Of a stretch of DNA of 55,953 nt, positions 36,461-48,800 are shown in pieces. The position numbers were made by a program, and so were the translations under genes. The DNA lies in contig JH153340.1 of assembly GCA_000226015.1 (NCBI GenBank), forward strand, positions 73,660 through 129,612, read 5' to 3'. Position 1 is the stretch's first letter. Each line of letters starts with the position of its first letter. Source of the DNA: Mnemiopsis leidyi. Lineage: Eukaryota; Ctenophora; Tentaculata; Lobata; Bolinopsidae. The notes under the pieces are model-generated. The model did no database searches. It was given only the letters and a program-made list of their open reading frames with translations, and was not told where the DNA came from.

Positions 36461-37613
36461 AGAACAGTGGACACATTTGAATACAATAAATTATCTATTG
36501 AAAAGCTAAACTAAATCTATCAATTCAATTTTCAAGAATCATGCACAAACTTACAATCTGATATGCATCTGACTCTTACTTTAAAAATTTTCATAATTGA
36601 AAATTTATCTGATAGCTAAAACTAAGCTCTTCCTGTAATTTTTACTCAGTCGAATAATTCCATATCAAAAAAGTGTAACTGCAACTTAAATATTGTTTGG
36701 TAAAAATGCTGTATTTGTAGCTTGCAGGTGTAAGAACTTAATTTAACAAAACAATTTTAATTTTCAAATTTTAAAGAAAAGGCCAGTTAAAACCCAGCAA
36801 ATCCCACGTCAATCAAATTCAAACTGCCTTTAATTCGAACACAGTTCTAATAATTTGAATTCTAAGTCTATAGTCTGGTATTATCTATTTCAGATATCAA
36901 AGTACTGGTGCTGAAACTAAAACAAAATTCGAAATTAATACAAATATGAATTGTAGTATTCACTTAAAGTCTTACATACCGCACTAATTCATTAAATTAG
37001 TTTGAAATCAATGTACCTAGTACCTACGCAATTATTTGTCTCTAACATAACAACTTAAACGAGTCTGATGTATTAATATCAGTATCACGAAGATTTTTAA
37101 ATTGAAATTGACATTCTATTTCTAATTGAGATACTAATATTACCGATGTTTATTCGAAGGTTGAAATTTGATAACATCGTGACACAATTATTCAGTCCAG
37201 ATTTTGTTAAAAACATTGATAACATGAATAATTCAACTTAGCCACAATAACCTGAATTCTGCTATGATCAGGCAGAAAAATGAAAAAACCCACGAATTTT
37301 CTGACAAAAGTACCAAACGATTTCGAGACGCCGCAGTGCCAATGAAATAATTTGTTACCCACTCATCTTTACTACAAGAAACTAACAGTAATCACACAAC
37401 TTTGTTATAGAAAACTTACAATCAATGATCAAACAACTTACAGATCTCCGTTCTATATTTAGTAACAACTCCCATCCTAAAACTTAACCCAATCCTCACT
37501 ATATCAAGTATCAGACGAACAGTCGCCTAAATTATACGCCAGTAACACATCTATACTTACAAATATACACAAACTAAAAGTCAAACTGAAATCACTCCCG
37601 CGCCACATTTGCG
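36461..37613. other. AT-rich 3' spacer between convergent Kelch-like and Rab genes
   Basis: No exon seen. A minus-strand AATAAA (37149-37154) lies about 460 bases beyond the Rab stop codon and could end that transcript. Confidence 0.5.
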
Positions 37614-40600
37614 TCAGGAGCATATCGAACATGATTTATCTGAAATTTTGGTCCGGTCCTTGGAGTCGGGGACGATGTTGTGGTTTGTTTGGGCGATCTT
37701 TTGATTTTCTCGCTTCATCAGCGACCTGGTGAGATCCTCACAACAGTCATGTATGTTGGTCCCCTTCTTGGCACTCACTTCACAAAACATCGCGTTGTAT
37801 TCCTGAGGTAGAAAGCGATAAAAAAGAATTTGGGTCGTTCAAAATATTAGATATACTTTAAGTGTAAAATCATTACATCGCTTTTCCGTAAAATTGAGAA
37901 GTTTTGACTTAAGGAGTGCTATAGGGAAGACCTACCCTTGCTAAAGATTCGCCATCAACAGTCTTGACAGCTCTAGGTTGGTCACCGGTAGCAATGAGAT
38001 CCGCCTTGTTTCCCAATAGCATGATAGTTGGAGCTTCGTCCTCTTCCTGTGCGGTGAAGAAACATTCAGTTTGAAAGATTTGACGGAACCCGTTGGTTGT
38101 AGCTGGGATATCGCTATATTTGACGATAAATACTAATGGCTAACGTGAAAGGTATTTTGGGGAGGTATAGGGGGCACACATTTAAGGGGTCACAAATTGT
38201 AACCAATCAGAAGCTAGAAAGCACCGTTTCTAGCTTCTAGTTGGTCCAAATTTATGACCCCTCCCAAAAATACCTTTCTCTATTTGAGTTACACAAAGTT
38301 GTTTGTTTTTCTAGCCCATCAGTCCGGGTATTAAGCAAGATCAATTGACGCTATAAGTTCAAGTCAAAAGTAGAGAAAATTTCAGATTTTCAGAAGGCCA
38401 GATTTCATATTTGCTTTCGAAGTTGTAAAACCGCTTGTATTTCTTTTAGATAATTTTGACCTTTGGACAATTTTCTGTGATTCTTCTGTCTGACGGTTTC
38501 CCGATTGTCATGTTTATGCCGTCCTAAATGAGTCGACATCAGTCTCTCCTTTATGTATGGCTTAAGAACTATCATTCTTATTTTTTTCTCGTTCATTTTT
38601 CAAGAGCGATCATAACGACAACTTAATAAGATCTTCATAACATCTTGATAAGGTTGGCTAATTTGTTAAACTAAGACTTATCAAAATATCAAGACGGAGT
38701 CTGGTTTACCTCGATACTTTGTATCCAGTCTCTGATGTTTCTGAAGCTAGATTCTCGCGTGACATCGTACATCAGTATAACGCCGTCCACTCGTCGTAGG
38801 TAGGATTTCGTGATAGCTCTAAATCTGGAAAATGTAGAGGATAAGAAGATGAGAAATGTAGAAGATGTATGTATAGTGTACAGTGTACACACATTGTACA
38901 AGTGACGTGATATGTAAGCCTTTCCCCGGTTTGCTTACCTCTCTTGGCCAGCAGTATCCCAGAGTTGCAGGGAAACAACAGTGTTCTGTATCAACATCGT
39001 TTTTACCTGGAAGACAATCAATAGTTGATACGATCAAAAAATTAATAGTTAATACTGGCAACCTTTTAACTAAATTCCATCCCAGGAAATATTCAAAAGT
39101 CAAATAGTGCACGAAAAAACTTCAAACTATAAAAGGATTATGGTTCGGACTTTAATCACTAAATCATAGAATATTAAAGAAATGGTCACCTGAAAGTCGA
39201 CACCGATAGTAGGTTGGAATGCAGCCTGGAATCTGTTGTGACACAGTCTCATGATAAAGGAAGATTTTCCCACGGCACTGTCGCCTAGCAGCACAACTTT
39301 AAACACCCTCTCTGGTTGTCTGCCCTCTAGTGACGTCACAGAACATACCTGCTGACGCAATCAAATTTAGTCTTTAGATATTTTGTTCAAGATTTTTGAA
39401 GGAAAACAATAAATACTGTAAATATTTCTTATGGACGTGACGCTTCTTGGCTTTTTACAGAAATTAAGAATTACAGAGCAGGGAATTTTGGATTATACAT
39501 AAAAAAGACCTCGATAAGACTTACAGAGTGAGGAATTTCTAGATTTTACATAAAAAAAGACCTTGACAAGACTTACAGAGTAAGGTTTGGTTGAACAGTC
39601 GGAGGTAGGAATATGATATCCACTGTCCTGCCCATAATCATCACTCGTCACACTCGGACTGTATCTGAGGTAATTCGTTTGTAAAAACTTTTGTGTGTAA
39701 CCATAAATCGTTATCCGGTCAACGAAATCAGTCATCGGTTTGCGGTGAAGAAAACTACAGTACTATTCTACACCTCTATTCTTTCTAGTTTGATTATTTA
39801 ACATTATCTAAAAATTCGCAACTCTTACTACTCCAGCCACCACACATATAGCCGAAAGAAAATTAAACTATAAGTTTCAGTTTTCACAGATATTGAATAC
39901 ATATATTTTGAACCATCGTGGACTTCTAAACTTACTTTTACAAACAAAAAGAGATTAAAAAAGCAAACAGTTAGTACCTCATGGTTGAGGCCATTAGAGG
40001 GTGTGCGTGAGAGACAGAGGATTGAGAGGGTCTTTTCCAGATAACTCCATCACCGTCAACTGAATAATGTTTCATGGGAGATTCAGCAGCTTCATAACTG
40101 TCGTAACTGTTCTCTGTAAGCGGGTTTGTTTGAGGGATATAAATCTTGGATCGTTACCTAAATTTAAATCAGGGCCGGGAAAAGGAATAGAAGACATACG
40201 CGACGAAGGAGGAAATGAAAAGATATAAGAAGAAGTCCGGTCTATGAAGATACTTAGATACAGTACCTCTAGAAAAAGAAGGGTCCGACTCAGGTAGAGC
40301 TGAGTCTGTTCTAGAACCGTTAACCGGACCTCCACCCACCACCTCCTCCTCGGAGGAGCTGTAACCGGACTGGTTGAGGGAACCGGAACCTCCTGCCCCC
40401 CTCCGTCTGTGTCTCTTCTTGTTGGACCGGGGGGTGCTCGTCTCCATGTGCCGAGACTTGGTGGAGCTGTTCAGCAGGGTCTGATACTTCTGTTCCAGGG
40501 AGTCTTTCTCGTCTTGTAGATCGTCTTTCATCTTTCTGAAAGTGAAATTGCAGGTTTGCGTGCTTGTATCATTGATATGATCATGGAACAAAGGTATTAT

Positions 40601-43600
40601 AGAGTGTCACTGTATAATACGGTATATGTCACTGTATAATACGGGGATTAGTAACAAAGCAACAAGGCTGGCAGCCGAATTTAGTGATTTCCCCAAAGCA
40701 ATTGCTAGTATCCTAGTTTTCGTTTACAAATTAAACTGCTGATTCCAACAAGCTGAAGGAGTTTAAACCTTCTATCTTAGAAGTTCTAAGAATATTTCAG
40801 TTATGAACCAGCAATTTTTAATTTTTATATGCCTCATAAATGTATTGAGGTAGGTAAATAAAGACACCTTGGTTGTAATGAAAGGAAATTTAAAGTATCC
40901 AGGAACCCACTTATATGTAATTTGAAGTGTTGAAATAATGAAATATATATATAGTTAAAATATATATAGTTTCCAAAACAGCAAGAAATATAGTAGAAAC
41001 TTACGCGAGACTCTCGAATTGTCTCCTAAGAGACTCGTTGTCCTGTTGAAGAGCTTGTTTCTGTCCTGTTTCACACAGCAACAAGTGTGCTTGTTCCTGC
41101 ATCTGCAAGAGTTGATTGAAAGGTTGGATCACATGAGGTGGATAAAAAAGTGGCGCAGTGCCCAATTTTACATCTTCAGGTACTGGACCACAAACAGCAC
41201 GTTACAGTTAAAATGTAAAAGATCACAACAACTCATTTATCGATGTTGTAAAACATCCATCTTTAAATAAAAGAATATTTGTCAGGCAGTCTATGCCTTT
41301 ATTCATACCTTGTTTTTGAGGATCTGAATGCGCTCCTTGTTCTCAAGAAGTGAATTCTGGCTGTTTGCTATTAGATGTTGTAGTTCCAAATTTTCCTGAA
41401 ACGCCTTTTGTCAGCCCAGAAATATTAAGCAATTTTTTCTAAGTGATATAAAATGTGACGAAATTCGTGGTCGATTGCAAAAAAAAGTTAGCAACTACAA
41501 GCTTAGTTTGTTTACCAAACTTTGATATATTATATTGTCGACCAATATTATTGGTGGCCCAGCTTACGCACAGTTTCAAGCGTTATTTTGCAAGGCCCAG
41601 AAGTGGGCTAAGGACATTAGTCCTCAATCCTCATGAAAATTCTTGAACAAGTAAAGTTTATACCATGACATGAGATAATTTCTTGAATTTGTACAGAGAG
41701 AGGAACGCAAGAAGACGATATCTTGAAGACCAAGAAAGCTCCGATTTTTCTTTGCAAACTTGAAGAGTAAATCGAGTAAAATCTTCCTCCAGCATGCACG
41801 TGCGCGCGGTGGTCGGATGTGTCTGTGACGTCACATCACGTGGCACAACAACGCAAGGTTCCTCCTCTTCCACGCGATGTCTGATTGATCGAGATTCTTT
41901 TTCAGACCCAGTTTCAATAAGAAGAGCTGATTCTGCCTGGACAGTAACTTTGAGTCTGATACGTTGCAAGCTCATCTCAGCACGGTCCATGTTTGTTGTG
42001 TTACAAGATGAGGACGATAGAACGTGTGTTACAGTCAGTGGAAGAGGACGGAGGTACGTTTTGAGAGAAGATTCCCGAGTTTCAAATGTCATCAACACGA
42101 CAAAAAGCGATATATCAAATCAAAAAGTTGCTACTAAGGCTTTTGTCACATTGAAGGAGTAGAAAAATCAACATATTACTAATATTAGGATCGTATCACA
42201 GTATGGATTTCAGCTGAGTAGAAAGGCTGCAAGACAGTTAATGGAAGGCAACATGAAAACACTGGTGGGCCTGGTGATCCCGCTACACCTAGAGGCTGAC
42301 CTAGTAACTGAAGACGTAATTTTCACCTGAGTAGCTGTAAAGATTTTCCAGGTATCATCTTAACGGATGTTATGTTCCCTAAAATTAGGAGCACGGCTCC
42401 TGGCATCGTCACGTGAACACTGAACACGTGATTGAAGGACAGCTGCACAGTGCACTTTTCTAGATTACAGGTCTCCGCCCAGATCCATTAAGATGGGGCC
42501 ACAAATACAAATTTCTGATGTGGGACGGACAGGAACATCATTTCAAATTTTAAACAGGGACAAGTTGAAGTAAGGATGTTTTCTCTTGAATAATGATCGG
42601 AGGGAAGCAGCCACTGGAAAGCGAATTTCAAGACGCCAGGCATAACACTTAGCACCGTTTAAAAATTTCACCTACTATTGAATTTTAGGTAGAAAGGGAT
42701 AAATATTAGCTTTCAACCCATCAGACACGTACAACTATTGTATCAAGGATATACCTGACCAGAAAAGAACTTACCTTACTGGGACTAAGTTTTATCTTCC
42801 AACCTTTGGAACCACGTCTAGTAGTGGCGGTGGAGGGTCTGTTGTACAGAACTTCCTCCGGGTAGTGACGGAACATATCAACTACCAATCAGGGCACAGA
42901 ATTGTAAGTGTAACCAACAGCCAATCAGAGAAGGATATTACGAACAACGAATATGAGAGAACGGCTTGGTTAGACTTAAAGGTTAAACTTTGTTAGATAC
43001 CTAAGTTGCATAAAACTAGGGAAGTCGAAAACAGGTTTGAATAAATGCGGCTCATACAAATAGCTAAAGACAGTAGGTGTTGCAATATTCAGTAGGCAGC
43101 CTGTATTGAACTAAGCTGAACAAACAGACAATAGAAATACACTGTTCTTATTGTGACGGTCAGCTGAATGGCCCGCCTCGATCTACATGCGGCAAAATGG
43201 CAGGAGCGTCCTACCCTGGATTAGACATGGAATTTGACAGTATGAGGAACGCGATACAGCACATTTCGTGTCGACGTGTCATTAATCCATATCAGTAAAA
43301 TCGAATATGCTATCTATTGAATGACGGCTACAAAGGATGCATGTCTGGTATTCTTGCGTATCGGACTTCGATCGACAATACAGATATTTGCAGACGATCG
43401 TGGGTGAATGATTATTGGAAGTAATTTAAGAGCTGGTTGTAGCAGGAAATTGGAAATTGTTGGTGGAATCAGAAGGGATTGTACAGCTTAATTCAATACC
43501 GACATAAGTGATGATTCAATATAGCTAATCGTTATAAGCTATAATGTAACCAGTAGCTAGAGTAGTTAGATGTGTGGCCGAACCTGAGGTTTATAATTCT

Positions 43601-44243
43601 TAAAGATAACTTCGTGGAACATTATTAAACAACCTAGAAAACAACAGAGAGTAGTGAGTACAATTAGCCGATCTATCATAATCATATCTCGAAAAACCTA
43701 TCATAAGAAATACCCTAGGTCGAAGCAGGAGACACTTACTTTCATCTTTAGCCAACGTGCATATCTTGACTCCCCCATGATCTTCATCCTTGGTTGACTC
43801 CACTTCCGAGAGTGACGATACTCATAGCTGTATTTATCGAGATGCGACTCTACAAGCTCTGTCCATCGATCATCTTCCTCCGCAAGCAATGCCGGGTCTG
43901 GACTGGCACTGCTGGATAGGGCATGCTCCTTCATCAACAATTCTCGTTCATAATCGGGGTTTACACAGTCTTGGTTTACGTTACGTGAGCTCACAAGTTT
44001 GACAAATGATGGATCTATTCGAATTTTCTTGACGATTTTCAAAGAATTGCCTTTACTGCTACTGTCAGATCGTTCCAATGTACTACTACTTGCAAGGTCT
44101 CCATTTTCTTTAGCAGAGAAAAAATCAAACTCATTTTCACTGCATGTGTCACTCTCACAGTCAGTGTTTGGAACCGAAAATTCTGATGAACTCCTGGATT
44201 CGACATCGCTAGTTTCACTGTTTTTATCCTCAGCGATGCTCAT
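37614..44243 (-). CDS. Coiled-coil Rab GTPase (CRACR2A/RASEF/Rab44-like), 12 exons, 634 aa
   Basis: Exons (minus order): 44243-43740, 42855-42775, 41395-41309, 41102-41005, 40535-40267, 40113-39978, 39664-39577, 39348-39190, 39006-38939, 38824-38710, 38046-37936, 37802-37614. Frame holds over 635 codons. The start [12 protein letters not shown] has in-frame stops just upstream. The first 168 residues are acidic and Ser-rich. Residues ~196-285 form a coiled coil ([52 protein letters not shown]), then a basic and Ser-rich linker. The Rab domain starts near 435: [33 protein letters not shown]. It matches the large Rabs that couple GTP switching to vesicle traffic and, in CRACR2A, to Ca signalling. 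No EF-hand was seen, although the relatives carry them. The C-terminus is CSICS rather than CC or CxC. The acceptor at 42855 (a GAG) is the weakest junction, so the first exon could belong to another gene. Confidence 0.85.
38147..38278. mobile_element. Inverted-repeat element, MITE-like, in a Rab intron
   Basis: The left arm (38147-38219, begins gaaaggtattttgggg) and right arm (38227-38278, ends aaaaatacctttc) are largely reverse complements, with an extra ~22 bases in the left arm and a short loop. The innermost match is gctagaaa / tttctagc. No clear target-site duplication was found at the ends. Confidence 0.6.
40605..40645. repeat. Direct repeat of cactgtataatacgg, two copies
   Basis: Two copies of gtcactgtataatacggg type separated by tatat, inside a Rab gene intron. 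Confidence 0.7.
41664..42098 (-). other. Possible alternative 5' exon of the Rab gene
   Basis: An open minus frame from the ATG at 42098 runs 145 codons to a donor-like ATG|gtataa at 41663, in phase with the next coiled-coil exon (41395-41309). It contains [16 protein letters not shown] and an acidic stretch ([12 protein letters not shown]). If used it would replace the acidic N-terminus. The opposite strand is also open over the same bases, so coding status is unsure. Confidence 0.25.
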
Positions 44244-45835
44244 TTTTGCTCACTATTTCAATTAAAATTGCTGCCTCTTTGACTCACTGATTAGATATGT
44301 CACGAATGCAAACTGATTTCGATCAGGCGGCAATAAATCGATTCTTCATCGGTCAAATAACAGTGTTGATAAGAGTTCAATCATGAAACTTTAAGTAATT
44401 AAGTATCTGCAACAGCCAAACAACCCGAACAAAATGTGCAGACAGCTACAATGTCAGTCACTCACAAAGACAGCACAAAGAGCCAAAGCCAGAGGTTCAA
44501 AACAAAGGAGTAGAAGGTATGACCGTTTAAGACGCGCCAGGCATGATCCTCACAACGAGACGTATAGACTATAGAGTGAGTAGCACGTACAACTTGAAAC
44601 CAAGAATCAGTACGTTACTGTAGGAGAACTAGAGACTGTATAGTGGAGCTAGATGAAGGAGCTGGAGTTAAATAGCACTGAGCTAACTATACTATACATT
44701 GTGAAGTGAAGAACTGTGTATTGCTGGGGGACTGATGAGGGATGTCTCCTTTCTCGCTTCCTGTCTGTCTTCTCAGTGTGCAATAAAGTGCTCTCATAGT
44801 GTATTTATTAATTTGGGGATCACATAATTATATATGCAGGACTGATAATAATAGTGAGTTCTTACCCGCTATCGAGATCATTGGCTCTTTTCTGAAATTC
44901 AACAAAAAATTTTTCCCCAAAAACAAAAAACCCGCAGCAAAAACGGCATTTTCTTAACAAGAATTAACGATAAACTTAGGCAGTAATAGAATTCACTGGT
45001 CACGTGATTATTGAGAGGTGCACTGATTGGTTGCTTTCCTGAAAACCCCGCATTGATTGGCTCGCACGGCAGTTATTGCAGACTACAAGCTGTGAGATAG
45101 CTACATTTAATAGCTAATAATGTCATGATCCAGCACGGAATTACAAGAATGAGCCTATTTCCATTTACTTGCGGTCAGGTAGGTTAATTGGCAAATCATA
45201 TTATATGGCAGGTTATTGTTATACTATAATCGTGGTTCAACTTCATTTAGTTAACTTGGTTAGATTATATAACGAAAATATTTCAGCTATTTCTTTGACT
45301 TCGTCTTACCTGTAGCCGAGGAGGGAATGGAAAATGGAAATCAGCAAATTAAAATATGAACTGTACAACACATGTGAACTTAACGTTAAAAGACAGCAGA
45401 GGAAACCTACAGACAACAGCTGCTACAACGCCAACATTAGCTTATCAATAGCGGCAAAACCAGGAAATTAAAAATAGAATGCTAGATCTGAAAATATAGA
45501 AATAAGTGATTTAAGTGATTGGCTACTAGGATGCATGCTCGTTATCTCAAATTTATCCACATGATAATTGTAAAATTAAGATTGAAAACTCGATTTTACA
45601 GTTTACACTCATTATCAACGGTTGGCGGGTGATAATTGTTAACGTGTTTGCGTTTGGTCATTTACAATGTCTTCCCAAAAAATAAGAATCACCAATGTCA
45701 TTAGTTTACATGTTATCATCTAGTATTCTAGCAATCAATAATTTCTTCTTTCAGGCAATTTGAGGCAACCCCTCAAAAAGTTCAAAGCATCGTGGCATTC
45801 CAGAATCCAGCCGACAAACCGTCTACCTTCTAACT
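44244..45835. other. Upstream region of the Rab gene and 3' flank of the GPCR gene
   Basis: No exon found. It holds the 45.0-kb promoter-like cluster annotated separately. Confidence 0.5.
45000..45060 (-). promoter_or_regulatory. Promoter-like cluster upstream of the Rab gene: TCACGTGA and two CCAAT boxes
   Basis: TCACGTGA at 45000-45007 and ATTGG (CCAAT on the minus strand, the strand of the gene) at 45026-45030 and 45056-45060. It lies about 760 bases before the Rab start codon, a reasonable place for its promoter. Confidence 0.45.
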
Positions 45836-48800
45836 CTAAGTTTGAGACATTTCAGCCATTTCAATAACTACATCAGGTTGTTCAGGACGACTGGCTAACT
45901 CCTTAAAACGTGCCCACATTCTCAGTGCTGGGTCTTTCAGACTTAGCTTGGATCCAACCTCTTTAATAGTCAACCAGATAGTCTCATCGTATATTCCAAT
46001 AGGGTTGATGATGGAGTTGATGGGGAGGAAGAGAACACAGAAGAAAGAGTACAAGCTTGAAGTGTCCGACAACTCAAAGTAGTTGATGGCGCACACGAAA
46101 ATGAAGGGTAGCCAGGTCAGAATGTCAGTTGTGATCAATATCGTGATCTTCCTCTGTAACTTCCGGTTCTTCTTCCCGATTTGTCGGTTACCCGCCACTG
46201 AGGCGGAACTTTTCAAGGCAAAGCCAGAAATGACAATGTAACAGATAATAATGGCGGTTACACAGATTAGATTGGTGAAGTGGACAGATATAGAAAACCA
46301 CTTGAAGGAGGTATCTTCTTTGACGAAATAACTGAACAAACAGAAGCCATTACTTCCGTAGAAGCCTATGCCACTTCCAACAACAACGTTGTTAGCAAAG
46401 AAGCCTTTGACTAGATTCCTGATATTATTCCAGGACATGGCTGACTTAGAAAAACCAACACGCGTGTGTATCCGCCCGTAGTAAGATTCTATAATTCTCA
46501 GGTGCTCTTTTTTGTTGAGGGCCCCGACGAACAGTGGATTGCCGTTGTATGTCAGCTTCTCTACGAAATAATCTTCAAAAGCAACTATAGGAAATAGGGC
46601 GATAATCAGCGATATAGCTAATATTGCTAACACAGATACGGCTAGACTTGAAGCTTTTTTTCGGGAAAGCTTTTCTTTGGGTTGAATCATGGACCTGACC
46701 CCTGAGACACGGATTAGACTTAGAGCAGTCATTGAGAAAAGAGAAACTAAGGAGCCCACTGTGGAGAACACTCCCAGGCCGTTACAAAGCGAACTGGTGG
46801 TCCAATCATACTGAGTAACACAAGTGCTGTTGTTGTAGAACTGTTCGCCTACCGATAGCAATAACAGGAAAAGCCCCTGGAGGAAGTCACCAAAGGTAAT
46901 GAGCAAAACAAATATTTTGTTCACTCGACCTGTTTCATTTTTCAGATCTTTGTACTGGTAAATACCGTGGAAGAGTGTTAGGACATTCAGACAAGTTGCC
47001 ACCGATCCGAAAATCCAGGCGAATATCTTAACGGACACGTGGTCAAACATAGTCACCTGGTTACGGCATTCCTCGTTACACTCGTCTGAGTAGTCGAAAC
47101 AGTCAAACTTCTTATCGCACTTGCTGGACAAGGGGATGTACTCTCCAGATTTGTTACATTTAAAGTTATTCGAGCAGTCTACCTCATCGGAGAGATCGCC
47201 ACAATCGTCCGCAACGTTGCAAACTTTATCAAACGTAACACAACGACTGTTGTCACAAGAAAATATAGCCTTGTCGAAAGAATTCCCTCCTAAGTTCACC
47301 AGTGGAGCAAGGGTCCCGTCCTCGGCTAGAGACAGCACAACCTCGGATGGGGAAAAGTTTAAGCAGCTAGATGTGGGGTCAACATTGATAAGAGGACATT
47401 TTTTACTTACCCCGCTGCATATTTCAGCACATGCTAAAAGCACATAGAGCTCTCCAAATAGCCCACTGCAATCGATATACGACTGTGAGAACTTTTTTGA
47501 TGAGACTACACTGAGATCTGGCGCCCCCATAACCCTTTTTTGGTTGACCAGTCTTATGTCCGAACATTTTCCAGCCAAAAATTGTAGCTCATTCAATCCT
47601 TTCAGACAAAAAAGGGTTCGTTTTGAGACGTTTATTGTTTGTTGAGTATCCAAAGAATCATATATTTTGGTCAGATACTCTTTTCGGGCGGTGATGCAAA
47701 CACCGAAATCGCAGTTTTTCAATTTATTGCCCGAACAGACTCTGTTCAAGTCAAGGTTACCCAGACTTCCAGGACACTTAAACTGGGTGACCTGGCTACA
47801 ATCTGAAGAGCTCTGATTGGACAGAGTACGATATGCAGCCCATCCAGATCCACAGCCCTCAGTCCAAATATCGATATTTTCGTCCATTTTGTTACGGCAA
47901 TCAACTGTGCCATCGAGGATCCATCGGTTTGGAAGTCTCATGGGAGAATTGCTGCTTGAAAGTTGTCTAACACAAGCGACTGTTGAATGAACTGAAATAA
48001 CATCTTTACAAAAATGGTCACTCTCGTCAGCACCACCGTGGCAATCGACAATTTCATCGCAAAGTCTGTGTTTGTGAATCCTGCACCCGGCCACAACCTC
48101 TACACAGACCGTGTCGATACTATCGTCACACAGATCATGACCTTGGCAGATCACATACTCGGACAGTGTGGTCGGATACCCATCAACCTTGCATAGCAAC
48201 GGACTTATAGTAGAACCACTGCAGTTCATCTGATCTCGGTAGTCTATACAGACTTGTATAACTCGGTTGGTAGAAGGATGCCCACATTTAGACCGATCAG
48301 TCAAAGCTCTGTGAACTGGCTTTTCATAGGACTTCGCTAATTTCCACATTAAGGCGGCATTTATCGTCAGACAAAATTCTTCTGACCTGTCGCACTCAAC
48401 CTCGTCATCTCCGGTCTTGCAGTGTTGGATACCGTCACAAATGTGATTTGGGGGCACGTAGTTATCTTCACTGTAAGGCTCAGGGTTATAAGTTATCACC
48501 TTTTTGCAGAAAATTCCAATGGTCATGTTATGACACAACGACTCGTCTCTGCAATTATAATGATCACACATATTGTTGCAAATCTCACTGCGATTAATAT
48601 TTGTGAAGTCGTTGTTTTGATCATACTCCTTAACCTTCTTGAGTGCTTTACATACATATTGATGAACAGGTATTCCTTCCACATTGTTAAGACAAAAATC
48701 TTCATGGGGATTTTCGCAAATAAGCAAGTCCAACGTGCCAACTTCAGATGTCATGATACCAAGACGGTTTTTAAACCCATAATGTTGAGAAGTGGATAAT

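Noticed and set aside
38819-38824. Rab exon acceptor after TTTAG, giving GQERAITKSY
   Set aside because: The acceptor six bases upstream restores the conserved [12 protein letters not shown] switch II sequence, so that boundary was used.
41794-42162. 122-codon plus-strand frame
   Set aside because: Opposite a minus-strand frame that ends at a donor in phase with Rab exons. No splice or domain support on plus.
47121-48799. Several plus- and minus-strand frames inside the GPCR gene
   Set aside because: They overlap the 1148-codon receptor frame, which has a signal peptide, LDLa modules and seven helices.
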